Of a stretch of 64,000 nt of DNA, positions 18,667-27,400 are shown piece after piece. The DNA is from JAMLHH01 sp037189845. GTDB lineage: Bacteria > Bacteroidota > Bacteroidia > Chitinophagales > JADIYW01. A program made the translations under genes and the position numbers. Location of the stretch: positions 639,015 to 703,014 of the forward strand of contig JBBCIS010000008.1 in assembly GCA_037189845.1 (NCBI GenBank), read 5' to 3'. Each line of letters opens with the position of its first letter. Within the stretch, counting starts at the first letter, position 1. Below the pieces are notes generated by a model. The model saw only the letters and a list, made by a program, of their open reading frames with translations. It had not been told where the DNA came from and searched no databases.

Positions 18667-19092
18667 TTAATTAAACCATGACCATGTCTGCCACGGAATT
18701 CTGGATAATACCAGCAATAATCCTAATGTATAGAATATCAGAATAGGCTTGGTGGCAGCTTCTGCTGCAGATCTTTTCAGTTTTGCATGTCCCACTGTGA
18801 CCAAAGCTACCGCTAACAATCCCACAAAAGGATGTTCTACCGTAAACAATCGCAGTAACGAATCACCCATGAATCCACCTTCTGACAATGTTGCAAAACC
18901 TCTCGGAGAAACAAAGTATAATATCAACCCTACCAAAAACTGAGTGTGTAATAATATCATAGATATTTTTGCCACTTTCCTGGTCGTATCGTTGACTGGT
19001 TTGTTGACCAATGCCAAAACTATCGTCACTAACAAACCAATGATGACAGCTATAGCCAATGTCGAGTGTAAATGTAAAATTCCTGTGTACAT
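18667..19092 (-). CDS. Small four-helix membrane protein (cytochrome b-like hypothetical)
   Basis: A 141-residue integral membrane protein from ATG 19092, where MYTGILHLHSTLA begins. An upstream in-frame ATG at 19191 would overlap the azurin gene and add a non-hydrophobic leader, so I reject it. Four hydrophobic helices are visible, with histidines in the first (LHLHS), second (LLHTQF) and third (VEHPFVGL...GHAKLK) that could coordinate haem or metal. Bacteroidota homologues are often loosely labelled 'cytochrome b' or unknown. It lies 44 bp downstream of the azurin gene on the same strand, which fits a redox role at the membrane. Function is otherwise unknown. Confidence 0.7.
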   Translation of the reverse strand: MYTGILHLHSTLAIAVIIGLLVTIVLALVNKPVNDTTRKVAKISMILLHTQFLVGLILYFVSPRGFATLSEGGFMGDSLLRLFTVEHPFVGLLAVALVTVGHAKLKRSAAEAATKPILIFYTLGLLLVLSRIPWQTWSWFN

Positions 19093-19136
19093 AGTGTTTT
19101 CTGTTTTAATCCTTTCTAAAGGTATTTCAATTTTTA

Positions 19137-19658
19137 TTAGATAACAATGAACTTTCCTTTCATGATACCATAATGCCCCGGAAATGTACATAAGAATTCA
19201 TATTCTCCTTTCTCAGGTGCAGTAAAAGTAATGGTATCAGATTCGCCGCCACCCAGCATCTTAGTATGCACAATTACATCTGTGCCTGCATCTTTAGGAA
19301 TATAATCATTGTCACCTGCAAAGGATGCTTTCTGACCAAAATCGCTCAGCTTCACGCCTTTATTCAACAGCACCCAGTTGTGACCCATCATTTTCACAGA
19401 TGTAGTTCCTGTGTGGTTCAGCGTAAGGGTTACCTCCTGCCCTGCTCTTACTTTGATTTCTTTCACATCAAACCTCATCTGGTCATTGGAATTGACCGTG
19501 ATAGCTATCTGAGGTGTTTCCGGTACATCATCAGATTCAATCATGCTTTTCGGAACTTCAGACGATGTTGAAGATTCATTGTTCGAACTCTGACATGCCC
19601 CTGTCAGCAACAGACAGACTAATACCCATCCTGCATTTTTCATTCCCTTTCTCATCAT
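19137..19658 (-). CDS. Azurin-like cupredoxin lipoprotein
   Basis: A 173-residue exported type 1 copper protein. The N-terminus has a signal peptide ending in the lipobox LLTGAC followed by a serine-rich linker, so it should be anchored in a membrane rather than free as in classical azurins. The cupredoxin domain carries the copper ligands His (MMGHNWVLL), and Cys, His and Met in FLCTFPGHYGIMKGKF, matching azurin. It should carry electrons in the periplasm. Translation may begin at 19658 or at the internal ATG 19643; both leave the lipobox intact. It sits 14 bp after the acyltransferase gene and 44 bp before a membrane protein that may be a redox partner. Confidence 0.9.
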   Translation of the reverse strand: MMRKGMKNAGWVLVCLLLTGACQSSNNESSTSSEVPKSMIESDDVPETPQIAITVNSNDQMRFDVKEIKVRAGQEVTLTLNHTGTTSVKMMGHNWVLLNKGVKLSDFGQKASFAGDNDYIPKDAGTDVIVHTKMLGGGESDTITFTAPEKGEYEFLCTFPGHYGIMKGKFIVI

Positions 19659-19672
19659 ACTTATATTTTAGG

Positions 19673-21046
19673 TTACTTGACTTTGTACTTCAATTTGATG
19701 AAATACATTTCGAAATACTCAAAACACCATTTAGAGATATACCACAATAATGGCAGATATATAACCAGCGTAAAAATTTCAGCAAACAGCTGACTTCCCA
19801 CCAGACCCACATAATCTCCAAAGAACATTGAAATTGCTTTTGTGCTCAGCTTGTTTACTTTTACCATAACCGGAATTGAAAACAAAATGATAAACATCAG
19901 TAAAGGATAGTGAAACAGGTAAGCTCCATAAGTAATTTTCCCTGTATATACCATTTTTTCATTTCTCATGAAATTTAGGAAAGGTTTGTTTCTGATACAA
20001 CTCATGACTATCAGGAATGACAGGAAATTGACAATTGTATAAATGTATACAAAATGATAATTCTCTATCAGGACAAGATGCTCTGAAACTGATCTGTAGA
20101 ATTTTACAAACCAGATCGGAAAGATCTCCATCGTCTTTCTGAGGATCGGATCAACTTTCGCCATTTCTACTAAATGAGAAGCCTCAACATGTGATGCAGT
20201 ATAAATTCCATTGGCAGTAACGATCACCAAAAATCCTAAAAATGCCCACCAGAACCATTTTTTAGCATCTTTAATCCATTCAAATTTCCACAATGCCAGC
20301 GCCATACCAAAAGCCAGACAGTCCAGCTGACACCAGGTTGCTCTAAGTATGATTACTGCGATCCAGCTTTCCTTCATAAAATCATTGTCCTGAAAATATC
20401 CCGAATATGCCGGTGTATAGGCAAGATGATCAAAATAAAGATAGCTAGCCAATCGGGCCAATGGAGACAAGACAATAATACCGATGACTACTTTTTTAAG
20501 ATTTTCTTTACTCAGGAAGAAAACCAACAGCGGCAGGATCAGGTAAAATTGTTCTTCAACAGACAAAGACCACAGATGCGAAAGAAACGGATTGAAATTA
20601 GGTTGTACATCCATCAGAAAATTAGCAATCTCCTTATAGTTATATGTGTACGACCAAAACAGCCACCAGTTGACCTGATACTCTTCTAAAAGACCTGATA
20701 CCAAAGGAATTTTCGTAATACCAAATAACAGAACGATAATAGTCAAAACAGCTAAAAAGGTCCAATACAGAGGAAAAATCCTGTAAAATCTTTTCAGATA
20801 GAACTCTTTGATGTATTTCAGAAACGGATATCCTTTTTCTTTTTCTTTCAACAATAACATGGTCAAAAGAAAACCTGAAATCACAAAAAAAGATTGAAGT
20901 ACCCACCATCCGTATGCAAAAGGTGTTCTTAAAAAGATAAACGGCACATGGTGCATGACTACAACAAAAGTTCCGAAAGCTCTATACCCGTCCAGTGGTC
21001 CGAAATAAGCTCCGGTAGACGGCTTGGCCTGTGGTTGATCTGACAT
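19673..21046 (-). CDS. Acyltransferase 3 family membrane protein (OafA/YrhL-type)
   Basis: A 457-residue integral membrane protein with about ten hydrophobic helices. The N-terminal GYRAFGTFVVVMHHVPF holds the essential His of the family, followed by WWVLQSFFVISGFLLTMLLL with its RIFPLYW loop, and the HLWSLSVEEQFYLILPLL motif. Members O-acylate envelope glycans such as LPS O-antigen, exopolysaccharide or peptidoglycan. No glycan gene cluster is nearby to suggest the acceptor. It is the first of three close minus-strand genes (acyltransferase, azurin, four-helix protein), although the functional link is not obvious. Confidence 0.92.
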   Translation of the reverse strand: MSDQPQAKPSTGAYFGPLDGYRAFGTFVVVMHHVPFIFLRTPFAYGWWVLQSFFVISGFLLTMLLLKEKEKGYPFLKYIKEFYLKRFYRIFPLYWTFLAVLTIIVLLFGITKIPLVSGLLEEYQVNWWLFWSYTYNYKEIANFLMDVQPNFNPFLSHLWSLSVEEQFYLILPLLVFFLSKENLKKVVIGIIVLSPLARLASYLYFDHLAYTPAYSGYFQDNDFMKESWIAVIILRATWCQLDCLAFGMALALWKFEWIKDAKKWFWWAFLGFLVIVTANGIYTASHVEASHLVEMAKVDPILRKTMEIFPIWFVKFYRSVSEHLVLIENYHFVYIYTIVNFLSFLIVMSCIRNKPFLNFMRNEKMVYTGKITYGAYLFHYPLLMFIILFSIPVMVKVNKLSTKAISMFFGDYVGLVGSQLFAEIFTLVIYLPLLWYISKWCFEYFEMYFIKLKYKVK

Positions 21047-21140
21047 TCAGTTAGTGGTTTTAGAACCCCTAATATCTAAGAATTAAATGAATTATTACTG
21101 AATACTCTGTACTTTATTTAACATTGATGAAATCAAAGAA

Positions 21141-21278
21141 TCAAGAGTCATGCTTCGATAAACGCGGCAATTGAGATTCAAGATTGCTAAGCAAAATAGT
21201 ATTGAGTACTGAAACTGCTAACACAACCGATATCAGCAAAAACGGCAGTTTGTGATCAATGAGTTTCGAGAACCTCAA
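21141..21278 (-). CDS. Possible short membrane peptide, or remnant of a longer gene
   Basis: In the 294-bp gap upstream of the acyltransferase gene a minus-strand frame reads RFSKLIDHKLPFLLISVV and continues through one hydrophobic helix to LPRLSKHDS and a stop. The frame has no ATG; TTG at 21278 is the only plausible start, giving 45 residues, and an in-frame stop lies further upstream. It may be a small leader peptide or the tail of a deleted gene. Uncertain. Confidence 0.2.
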   Translation of the reverse strand: MRFSKLIDHKLPFLLISVVLAVSVLNTILLSNLESQLPRLSKHDS

Positions 21279-21340
21279 CTCCCGGTCAAAGTGTGGACCG
21301 TCGTCTGTAGTTTAAAAGAAACTTTAAACCAGCCTACAAA

Positions 21341-22543
21341 CTAAGCAGGAACTTCCTCCAATGCTTTAAACGGACTTCTTACGATATATGGTTTTGCACC
21401 AAATCTGTTTAAGACCTTGGGCAAAACACACTTATACCATGCTTTTTCCACCCGGATATAATTCACCATTTCTACCGGTTCTGCTCCGATAGTCGTTTTG
21501 ATTTCTGTCGCTGTTCGCCCCAGAAAGAGCTGCTGATGCCGGCGCTGTATGCTATCGCTCACAAATTCAAACAACATTCTGTGATACAATGGGATTTTTT
21601 CGTTGACAGCATAATCCATTCCTATAAAATGTACATATTGCTGGGCCCGTGTATAAAATGATGAGCTGAAACCCACTAATTGCCCTTCCCGGTAGAATAC
21701 TTTTACTTCGAAATCATCTCCATACAGTTTTTTCATGGAGGAAAGATACCCTCCTGCCAGATGAGCCATGTTAAATGAGGCATGATCAGCTACATTTCTG
21801 TACAAATGTAAAAGCTTATCTTCTTTAGCAATCAATTCTTCAGGATTCAAAGATTGAATGACCAGCCCTGCTGTTCCTTTAAATACTTTTTTAACCCGCT
21901 GACGATACTTGGAAGACATATTGGCTACATAATCATCAAAATTTCTCCAGTTATCTTTCAGATTCAATATCAGATTAGGTTCCGTCTCCAGTTCCAGAAA
22001 GCCCTCTAATTGTGTATTTATTTCATCCTGTAAAGGTTCAAATCCGCTGTACATAATGTAAGTATTCTTACCATTCGGTAAGACCTGAATCATGTATCGG
22101 GTGACTACATTTAATATTTCAGTCTTTTCAGCTTCATCCATTTCAGGAAGAAAATGCAAACCATTATCCTCTGTACAAAAAACACTTCCACTTTGAAGCA
22201 ACGGCAATTGCTTTCCTTTTGCCAGATACAGAAAAGGATAAATCACCGCACATTTTCCTTCATTTTTTGTTTTCCAGTTATTGACAGCATTGGACATGGA
22301 GAATAACAGATATTGAAAATATACAGCAGCAATATACTCCCCTTCTTTTTTCACCAGAACATAGTAGAAATTCAGCTGATCTTTATGAATCTCTTCTACA
22401 ACCTGCAAGTGTTCTGTTGTAGCATAAAAATGAACTCCTGCAAGCTGATTCCAGATTGATTCAGGCAACATAGATGCGTGACGATAGAGCTCTACCTCCG
22501 TCAAACTGTTTCCTTTCGGAGCAATTAACTGTGATGATGACAT
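21341..22543 (-). CDS. GNAT/FemAB-like N-acyltransferase (BioF2-like domain)
   Basis: A 400-residue soluble protein from ATG 22543 (MSSSQLIAPKGNS); the longer reading from 22690 would overlap the divergent gene and is rejected. The middle and C-terminus fit two-lobe GNAT folds of the FemAB/BioF2 type, with SSKYRQRVKKVFKG, the segment FEVKVFYREGQLVGFSSSF, the YVHFIGMDYAVNE strand and LFLGRTATEIKTTIGAEP, a typical ending for this group. Such proteins transfer amino-acyl or acyl groups to peptidoglycan precursors or other small molecules. It is divergent from a fatty acid hydroxylase-like gene, 91 bp apart, possibly sharing a control region. Confidence 0.72.
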   Translation of the reverse strand: MSSSQLIAPKGNSLTEVELYRHASMLPESIWNQLAGVHFYATTEHLQVVEEIHKDQLNFYYVLVKKEGEYIAAVYFQYLLFSMSNAVNNWKTKNEGKCAVIYPFLYLAKGKQLPLLQSGSVFCTEDNGLHFLPEMDEAEKTEILNVVTRYMIQVLPNGKNTYIMYSGFEPLQDEINTQLEGFLELETEPNLILNLKDNWRNFDDYVANMSSKYRQRVKKVFKGTAGLVIQSLNPEELIAKEDKLLHLYRNVADHASFNMAHLAGGYLSSMKKLYGDDFEVKVFYREGQLVGFSSSFYTRAQQYVHFIGMDYAVNEKIPLYHRMLFEFVSDSIQRRHQQLFLGRTATEIKTTIGAEPVEMVNYIRVEKAWYKCVLPKVLNRFGAKPYIVRSPFKALEEVPA

Positions 22544-22634
22544 ATTCTTCCCTGAAAAATTAAATATACTTCGAAAATAGAAAACACAAAAAGGTTCGTA
22601 AAGTTTACTTAAATTAGAATTAAAAGTTATAAAA

Positions 22635-23189
22635 ATGTTAGGAGGTTTTATATCAGGATTAGTAGCTGCTAATGCAGCAGAATGGTACATACATAAATAT
22701 CTTTTACACGAAGATGCCCGTCAGAAAGACAGCTTCTGGAGATTTCACTGGGCAGAACATCATAAAACTGTCAGTAAGAACGACTTCAATGATCCTGATT
22801 ATCAAAAAACAATATTTGAAATGTGGAATCCTCACAGCAAGGAAGCTTTTTCTCTGGCAACCGGAGCTATAGCGGTTTCTCCTTTATTACCTTTATTTCC
22901 GGGATTTACTTTGGGCGTCTGGACATCTATTGCCAATTATTACAGAGTACATAAAAAAGCGCATGAAGATCCTGAATGGGGTTATAAATATCTTCCATGG
23001 CACTACGATCACCACATGGGCAGAGATCAGGAGAAAAACTGGTGCGTAACTTTTCCATTGTGGGATTATGTAATGGGAACAAGAGTACCTTATAAAGGAA
23101 CAGAAACAGAAGTCAAAGACATTGAACGGAAAAACAGAAAAAAAGCCAATCAGACAGCTACCACCGAAGCAAAATTGAATGCCGCATAA
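22635..23189 (+). CDS. Sterol desaturase/fatty acid hydroxylase superfamily protein
   Basis: A 184-residue di-iron membrane enzyme. The histidine boxes are visible in order: HKYLLH (HX4H, about residues 20-25), HWAEHH (HX3HH, about 35-40) and HYDHH (HX2HH, about 124-128). Two hydrophobic stretches lie between, at the N-terminus and around ALSPLLPLFPGFTLG-like residues 75-100. It is shorter than typical fatty acid 2-hydroxylases and resembles bacterial carotenoid or lipid hydroxylases of this superfamily. The substrate is unknown; a RetSat-like polyene enzyme is encoded 6.5 kb away but is not linked. The stop is 47 bp before the next gene. Confidence 0.82.
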   Translation: MLGGFISGLVAANAAEWYIHKYLLHEDARQKDSFWRFHWAEHHKTVSKNDFNDPDYQKTIFEMWNPHSKEAFSLATGAIAVSPLLPLFPGFTLGVWTSIANYYRVHKKAHEDPEWGYKYLPWHYDHHMGRDQEKNWCVTFPLWDYVMGTRVPYKGTETEVKDIERKNRKKANQTATTEAKLNAA

Positions 23190-23236
23190 TGATGTGGCTC
23201 AAGGTTTGATAGTAAATGATGATTAAAGTACAGATC

Positions 23237-24061
23237 ATGAAAAAAATATCAGTTTCAGCAATAGTCTTAGCAAGTCTTGTCTTTGTTTATTCTTGCAACA
23301 ATAATGAGGTTTCCAATAAAATCATCTCAGCAGATACTATTCAGTTTGAAACAAAAAACTATGATATAGCTGACAAAAGCCAGCAATCTGATCCGGCTTT
23401 ACAATCGCACTATCAATTATCTTATCCCGAAATCACTGATGATATTCCGGAAGCAGCACTGGAAAATATCAATGCATATTTTGCAGGTTTTATCCTGGAT
23501 TCAGAGACACCTGTAAAAGAGTTTCCCAATATCAATAAGCAGGCACAAAAGCTTTTTCATGAATATGAGGAAGTCTATAAAGAATTTCCAGGAACCTCCA
23601 CATGGATAGTAGATAAGAAAATTGAAATTGTATCCAAAACAGGTCCCCTTCTCACCATATCCTTTTCAGAATCATCCTATAAAGGTGGTGCACATCCGAA
23701 TTCAAATACATTTTACAAAATTTTTGATCTGAATACCGGCAAGCTGGTGAACATCTATGAAATCATTGATTCTACTCAGATTGAAAAACTAAATGCAATC
23801 AGATTACAAACATTGAATGATCAGAAAAACAGCCTGATGCCGGACGGAGACTGGAAAACTTATATGTTTAAAGATGCTTTTGAACCAAATGGCACTTTCA
23901 ATACCAATACGAATACAAAAATTTCAAAAGATACTATTGAATTTTACTACAACAGCTATGATATTGCAGCTTATGCCTTCGGCCCTACTGCTATCAAAAT
24001 TCCTGTAAGCGAGCTGAAGCCTCTTTTATTGAAGTCGTCTCCGTACTACAGTTATTTTTAA
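23237..24061 (+). CDS. DUF4163/DUF3298 (RsiV/PdaC-like) domain lipoprotein
   Basis: A 274-residue exported protein from ATG 23237. MKKISVSAIVLASLVFVYSC ends in a plausible Bacteroidota lipobox (VYSC). An N-terminal DUF4163 part (QFETKNYDIADKSQQ...LQSHYQLSYPEI) is followed by the DUF3298 part with its signature KGGAHPNSNTFYKIFDLNTG and IAAYAFGPTAIKIPVSELKPLL. In other bacteria this pair occurs in the lysozyme-binding anti-sigma factor RsiV and in the peptidoglycan deacetylase PdaC, so contact with cell-wall material or lysozyme is plausible. No sigma factor is adjacent. A hairpin terminator follows at 24093. Confidence 0.85.
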   Translation: MKKISVSAIVLASLVFVYSCNNNEVSNKIISADTIQFETKNYDIADKSQQSDPALQSHYQLSYPEITDDIPEAALENINAYFAGFILDSETPVKEFPNINKQAQKLFHEYEEVYKEFPGTSTWIVDKKIEIVSKTGPLLTISFSESSYKGGAHPNSNTFYKIFDLNTGKLVNIYEIIDSTQIEKLNAIRLQTLNDQKNSLMPDGDWKTYMFKDAFEPNGTFNTNTNTKISKDTIEFYYNSYDIAAYAFGPTAIKIPVSELKPLLLKSSPYYSYF

Positions 24062-24092
24062 TCAGGTATATTCAGAAGATTTTTTAATGAAA

Positions 24093-24132
24093 AGCCAAAA
24101 TAGATAGAAGTATTTTCCAATCTATTTTGGCT
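24093..24132 (+). terminator. Rho-independent terminator
   Basis: AGCCAAAATAGAT at 24093-24105 is perfectly complementary to ATCTATTTTGGCT at 24120-24132 around a 14-base loop, and T-rich sequence follows. It lies 32 bp after the DUF3298 gene. The remainder of 24133-24419 shows no gene. Confidence 0.8.
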
Positions 24133-24419
24133 TTATATTTAAAGGTCTATAGGCTATTGAAAATAATCCAAGAGAATTATAGAATAGAGAAGTGGTTCTG
24201 TTCTTTCCCTGAATCTCTTGTTATTTTTGTAATATAGCACAAAAAGATTCCGGTCATTCTGCCTCTTTTTCACAATCATAATGTCTTTCAATATAACACC
24301 TGCCCTCTCAAAAACTGTCTTCTTATTCTAAAAATTCATCCAAAAAAATTCCTGAAAAGAAAGTAATTTCAGATATATCATAGCGTTTGTATTTTATAAC
24401 ACATCTTACACCTTTTACT

Positions 24420-27400
24420 ATGTTAACCTTCCTTCTTCCAAATAAAAACCATTGGTGGCTATTGTCCGCATTATTGGTCATTGCAACCGGATTTACTGCC
24501 TGTCAGAAGAAAAATATCCGGGAGGTTGACAACGCATTTGCTGCGTATATTGAATCTTATACCACCGGGACAATTTCAAAATCTTCGGCCATTCAGATAA
24601 AATTGATGCCTGGGCTTGCTGGCGAACATCTACTTGATGAACCGCTAAAAGAGAATATTTTCAGCTTTTCTCCTAACATCAAAGGAACAACTGTCTGGAC
24701 GGATGAACGAACCATAGAGTTCAGACCGGAGCAGGATCTGCAACCCGGACAACTGTATGATATCAAAATGGAGCTCGGCAAGCTGGCGAAAGTTCCTAAA
24801 GATTTTAAATTATTTCAGTTCAATGTTAAAGTCATGGAACCGGCGTTTGCTGTCCGCCAGAACGGACTCATCACGGAAGGTAATTCCAATACTCACATGA
24901 CGCTCACCGGACAAATAGAAACTGCTGATAAAGAGGATTCCTCTAAAGTCCAAAAGATATTATCTGCTTATCTCAATAAAAATTCCGTACCCGTAAAATG
25001 GACGCATGATGTCACAGGTCGTATCCATACTTTTAGAATTGCTCAGATAAAAAGAGAAAAATCGGCTACAAATCTTGAAATTACATGGGATGGTGCGCCA
25101 ATTGGGAGTAGTCTTCAGGATGGCATACTACTGGAAGTTCCGGCTATCGGGGATTTCAAAGTCATCAATATCGTTTCTGTCAATGAGATGGATCATTATG
25201 CCAAAATTCAGTTCTCTGCACCTATTAACGGTTCATCTGATTTGAGAGGATTGATCACGACCAACCCGGGTCTGGAGCTGGCATTCACCATTCAGGGAAG
25301 CGAAGTACTCGCCTACCCGCCTGCCAACAACTGGGGAGATTTTACACTGACGGTACATCCCGGAATAGAAAATATCTGGAATGAAAAGCTGCCTAAAAAA
25401 TATTCTGCCGCTATTCATTTTGAAGACAGAAAACCTTTTGTAAAAATCTTAGGCAAAGGTGAAATCATCCCTACTTCCGGAAAAATCATTCTTCCTTTTG
25501 AAGCCAGTAACCTGAAAGCTGTAGATGTCACTATTGTCAAAATCTTTGAAAACAACATCCCGCAATTCTATCAGTCCAATAACTACGATGAAGGAAATCA
25601 GCTCCGGCGGGTAGCAAAACCATTGTTGCAAAAAACGATTCAGCTGGATGAAGAGAAAGGGTTGAATCTTACCCGTACCAATCGCTTTTCTTTTGAACTG
25701 GGCAATGTGCTCAAAGCTGAGCCGGGTGCAATGTACAGAGTCACCATCGGTTTCAGACCAGAATATGCGCTATATAACTGTCCGGGAGGAAAAACCAGTG
25801 ATGAATATGAAGATTACGAGTATTACGACAACGAATATGCACTGGATGATGATGGTCGTTTCTGGCAGAATTATGATGACTACTATCCTTTCGGTTACAG
25901 CTGGGAAAACAGAGATAATCCGTGCCACAAATCCTATTACAACAAAGAACGCTGGGATACCCGCAATATCATTGCTTCCAATATAGGTATCGTAGCCAAA
26001 AGAGGTAATGACAAAAGCATGTTTGTATTTACGTCCAACCTGATTACTGCAGAACCTTCAGCCGGAACAGATATAGAGATTCTGAATTATCAGCAACAAA
26101 TTATCTTTCAGGGTAAAACCAACAACCAGGGAGTTCTGGAATTCAAATGTCCGGAAAAACCGTTTTTACTCATCGCAAAAAGAGCCAACGAAAAAGGTTA
26201 TCTGAAACTGGATGAAGGCAATACTCAACTGCTCAGCCGCTTTGATGTATCGGGCAGCGAAACGACCAACGGCATCAAAGGAATGATATATGGAGAAAGA
26301 GGCGTCTGGAGACCGGGAGATTCCTTGTTCATCAATTTTATTCTGGAAGATAAAGGGCTGAACATTCCTGCAGACCATCCTGTCGAGTTTACCTTGCATA
26401 CCCCTCAGGGACAATTATTCAAAAAATTTATCGCCAGAAGCGGTATTTCAGGAATTTACACTTTCAAAACGGCTACGCTTCCAACCTCTCCGACAGGCAA
26501 CTGGACTGCAAAGATAAAAGTAGGTGGTGCTACCTTTGAAAAACGTATCAAGATCGAAACCATCATGCCCAACAGGCTGAAAATCGATCTAAATATTCCG
26601 GGCAATCAGATTTTACAACTTGGAGAAAAACAAACCATACAGCTGAATTCCATGTGGCTGTTTGGAGCTCCGGCTCAGAACTTACAGGCAAAAGCTGATG
26701 TCACCTTCACAAAAGAAAAAGAACCTTTCCCGGCTTACAAAGGATATGTTTTTGATGATCCGTCTGTCTATTTTAATCCGGTCAGCAAAACCGTTTTTGA
26801 AGGCAAGCTCAATGAATCAGGCCAGGCCACATTTACTCCGGATCTGAAAACAGAAGAAAAAGCTCCGGGAATGCTCAAAGCTTCTTTTTTAATCAAAGTT
26901 TTTGAACCGGGCGGAGCTTTCAGCTCGGATTACAGCTCTTTCAAATACAGCCCGTACAAAGCTTATGTAGGGTTCAAAGTTCCCAAAGGCAATGACAGCT
27001 GGGATTATCTTCAGACAGGAAAAAGCTATCAGATACCAGTCGTATCACTCAACGGAAACGGGCAACCCATCCCGGGTACATCTTCGCTCACAGCCAGGCT
27101 TTACAAGCTCGAATGGAGATGGTGGTGGGACGAATCCGGTGACAATGGCTCCAACTATGTCTCAGGTAACTATAAGCAATTAATCAAAACAGAAAAAATA
27201 GATATCTCCAATGGTAAAGGTTCATTCAAAACAAGTGTCAGCAGTGAAGCCTGGGGACGTTACCTTTTAGTAGTAGAAAATGAAGAAGGACACAGTGCCG
27301 GACAGGTCATTTATTTTGACGACCCTTACTGGCAGACCAGAAGCAGAAGTGATGATCCGAACTCAGAGACCTTATTATCTTTTACTTCAGACAAAGAACT

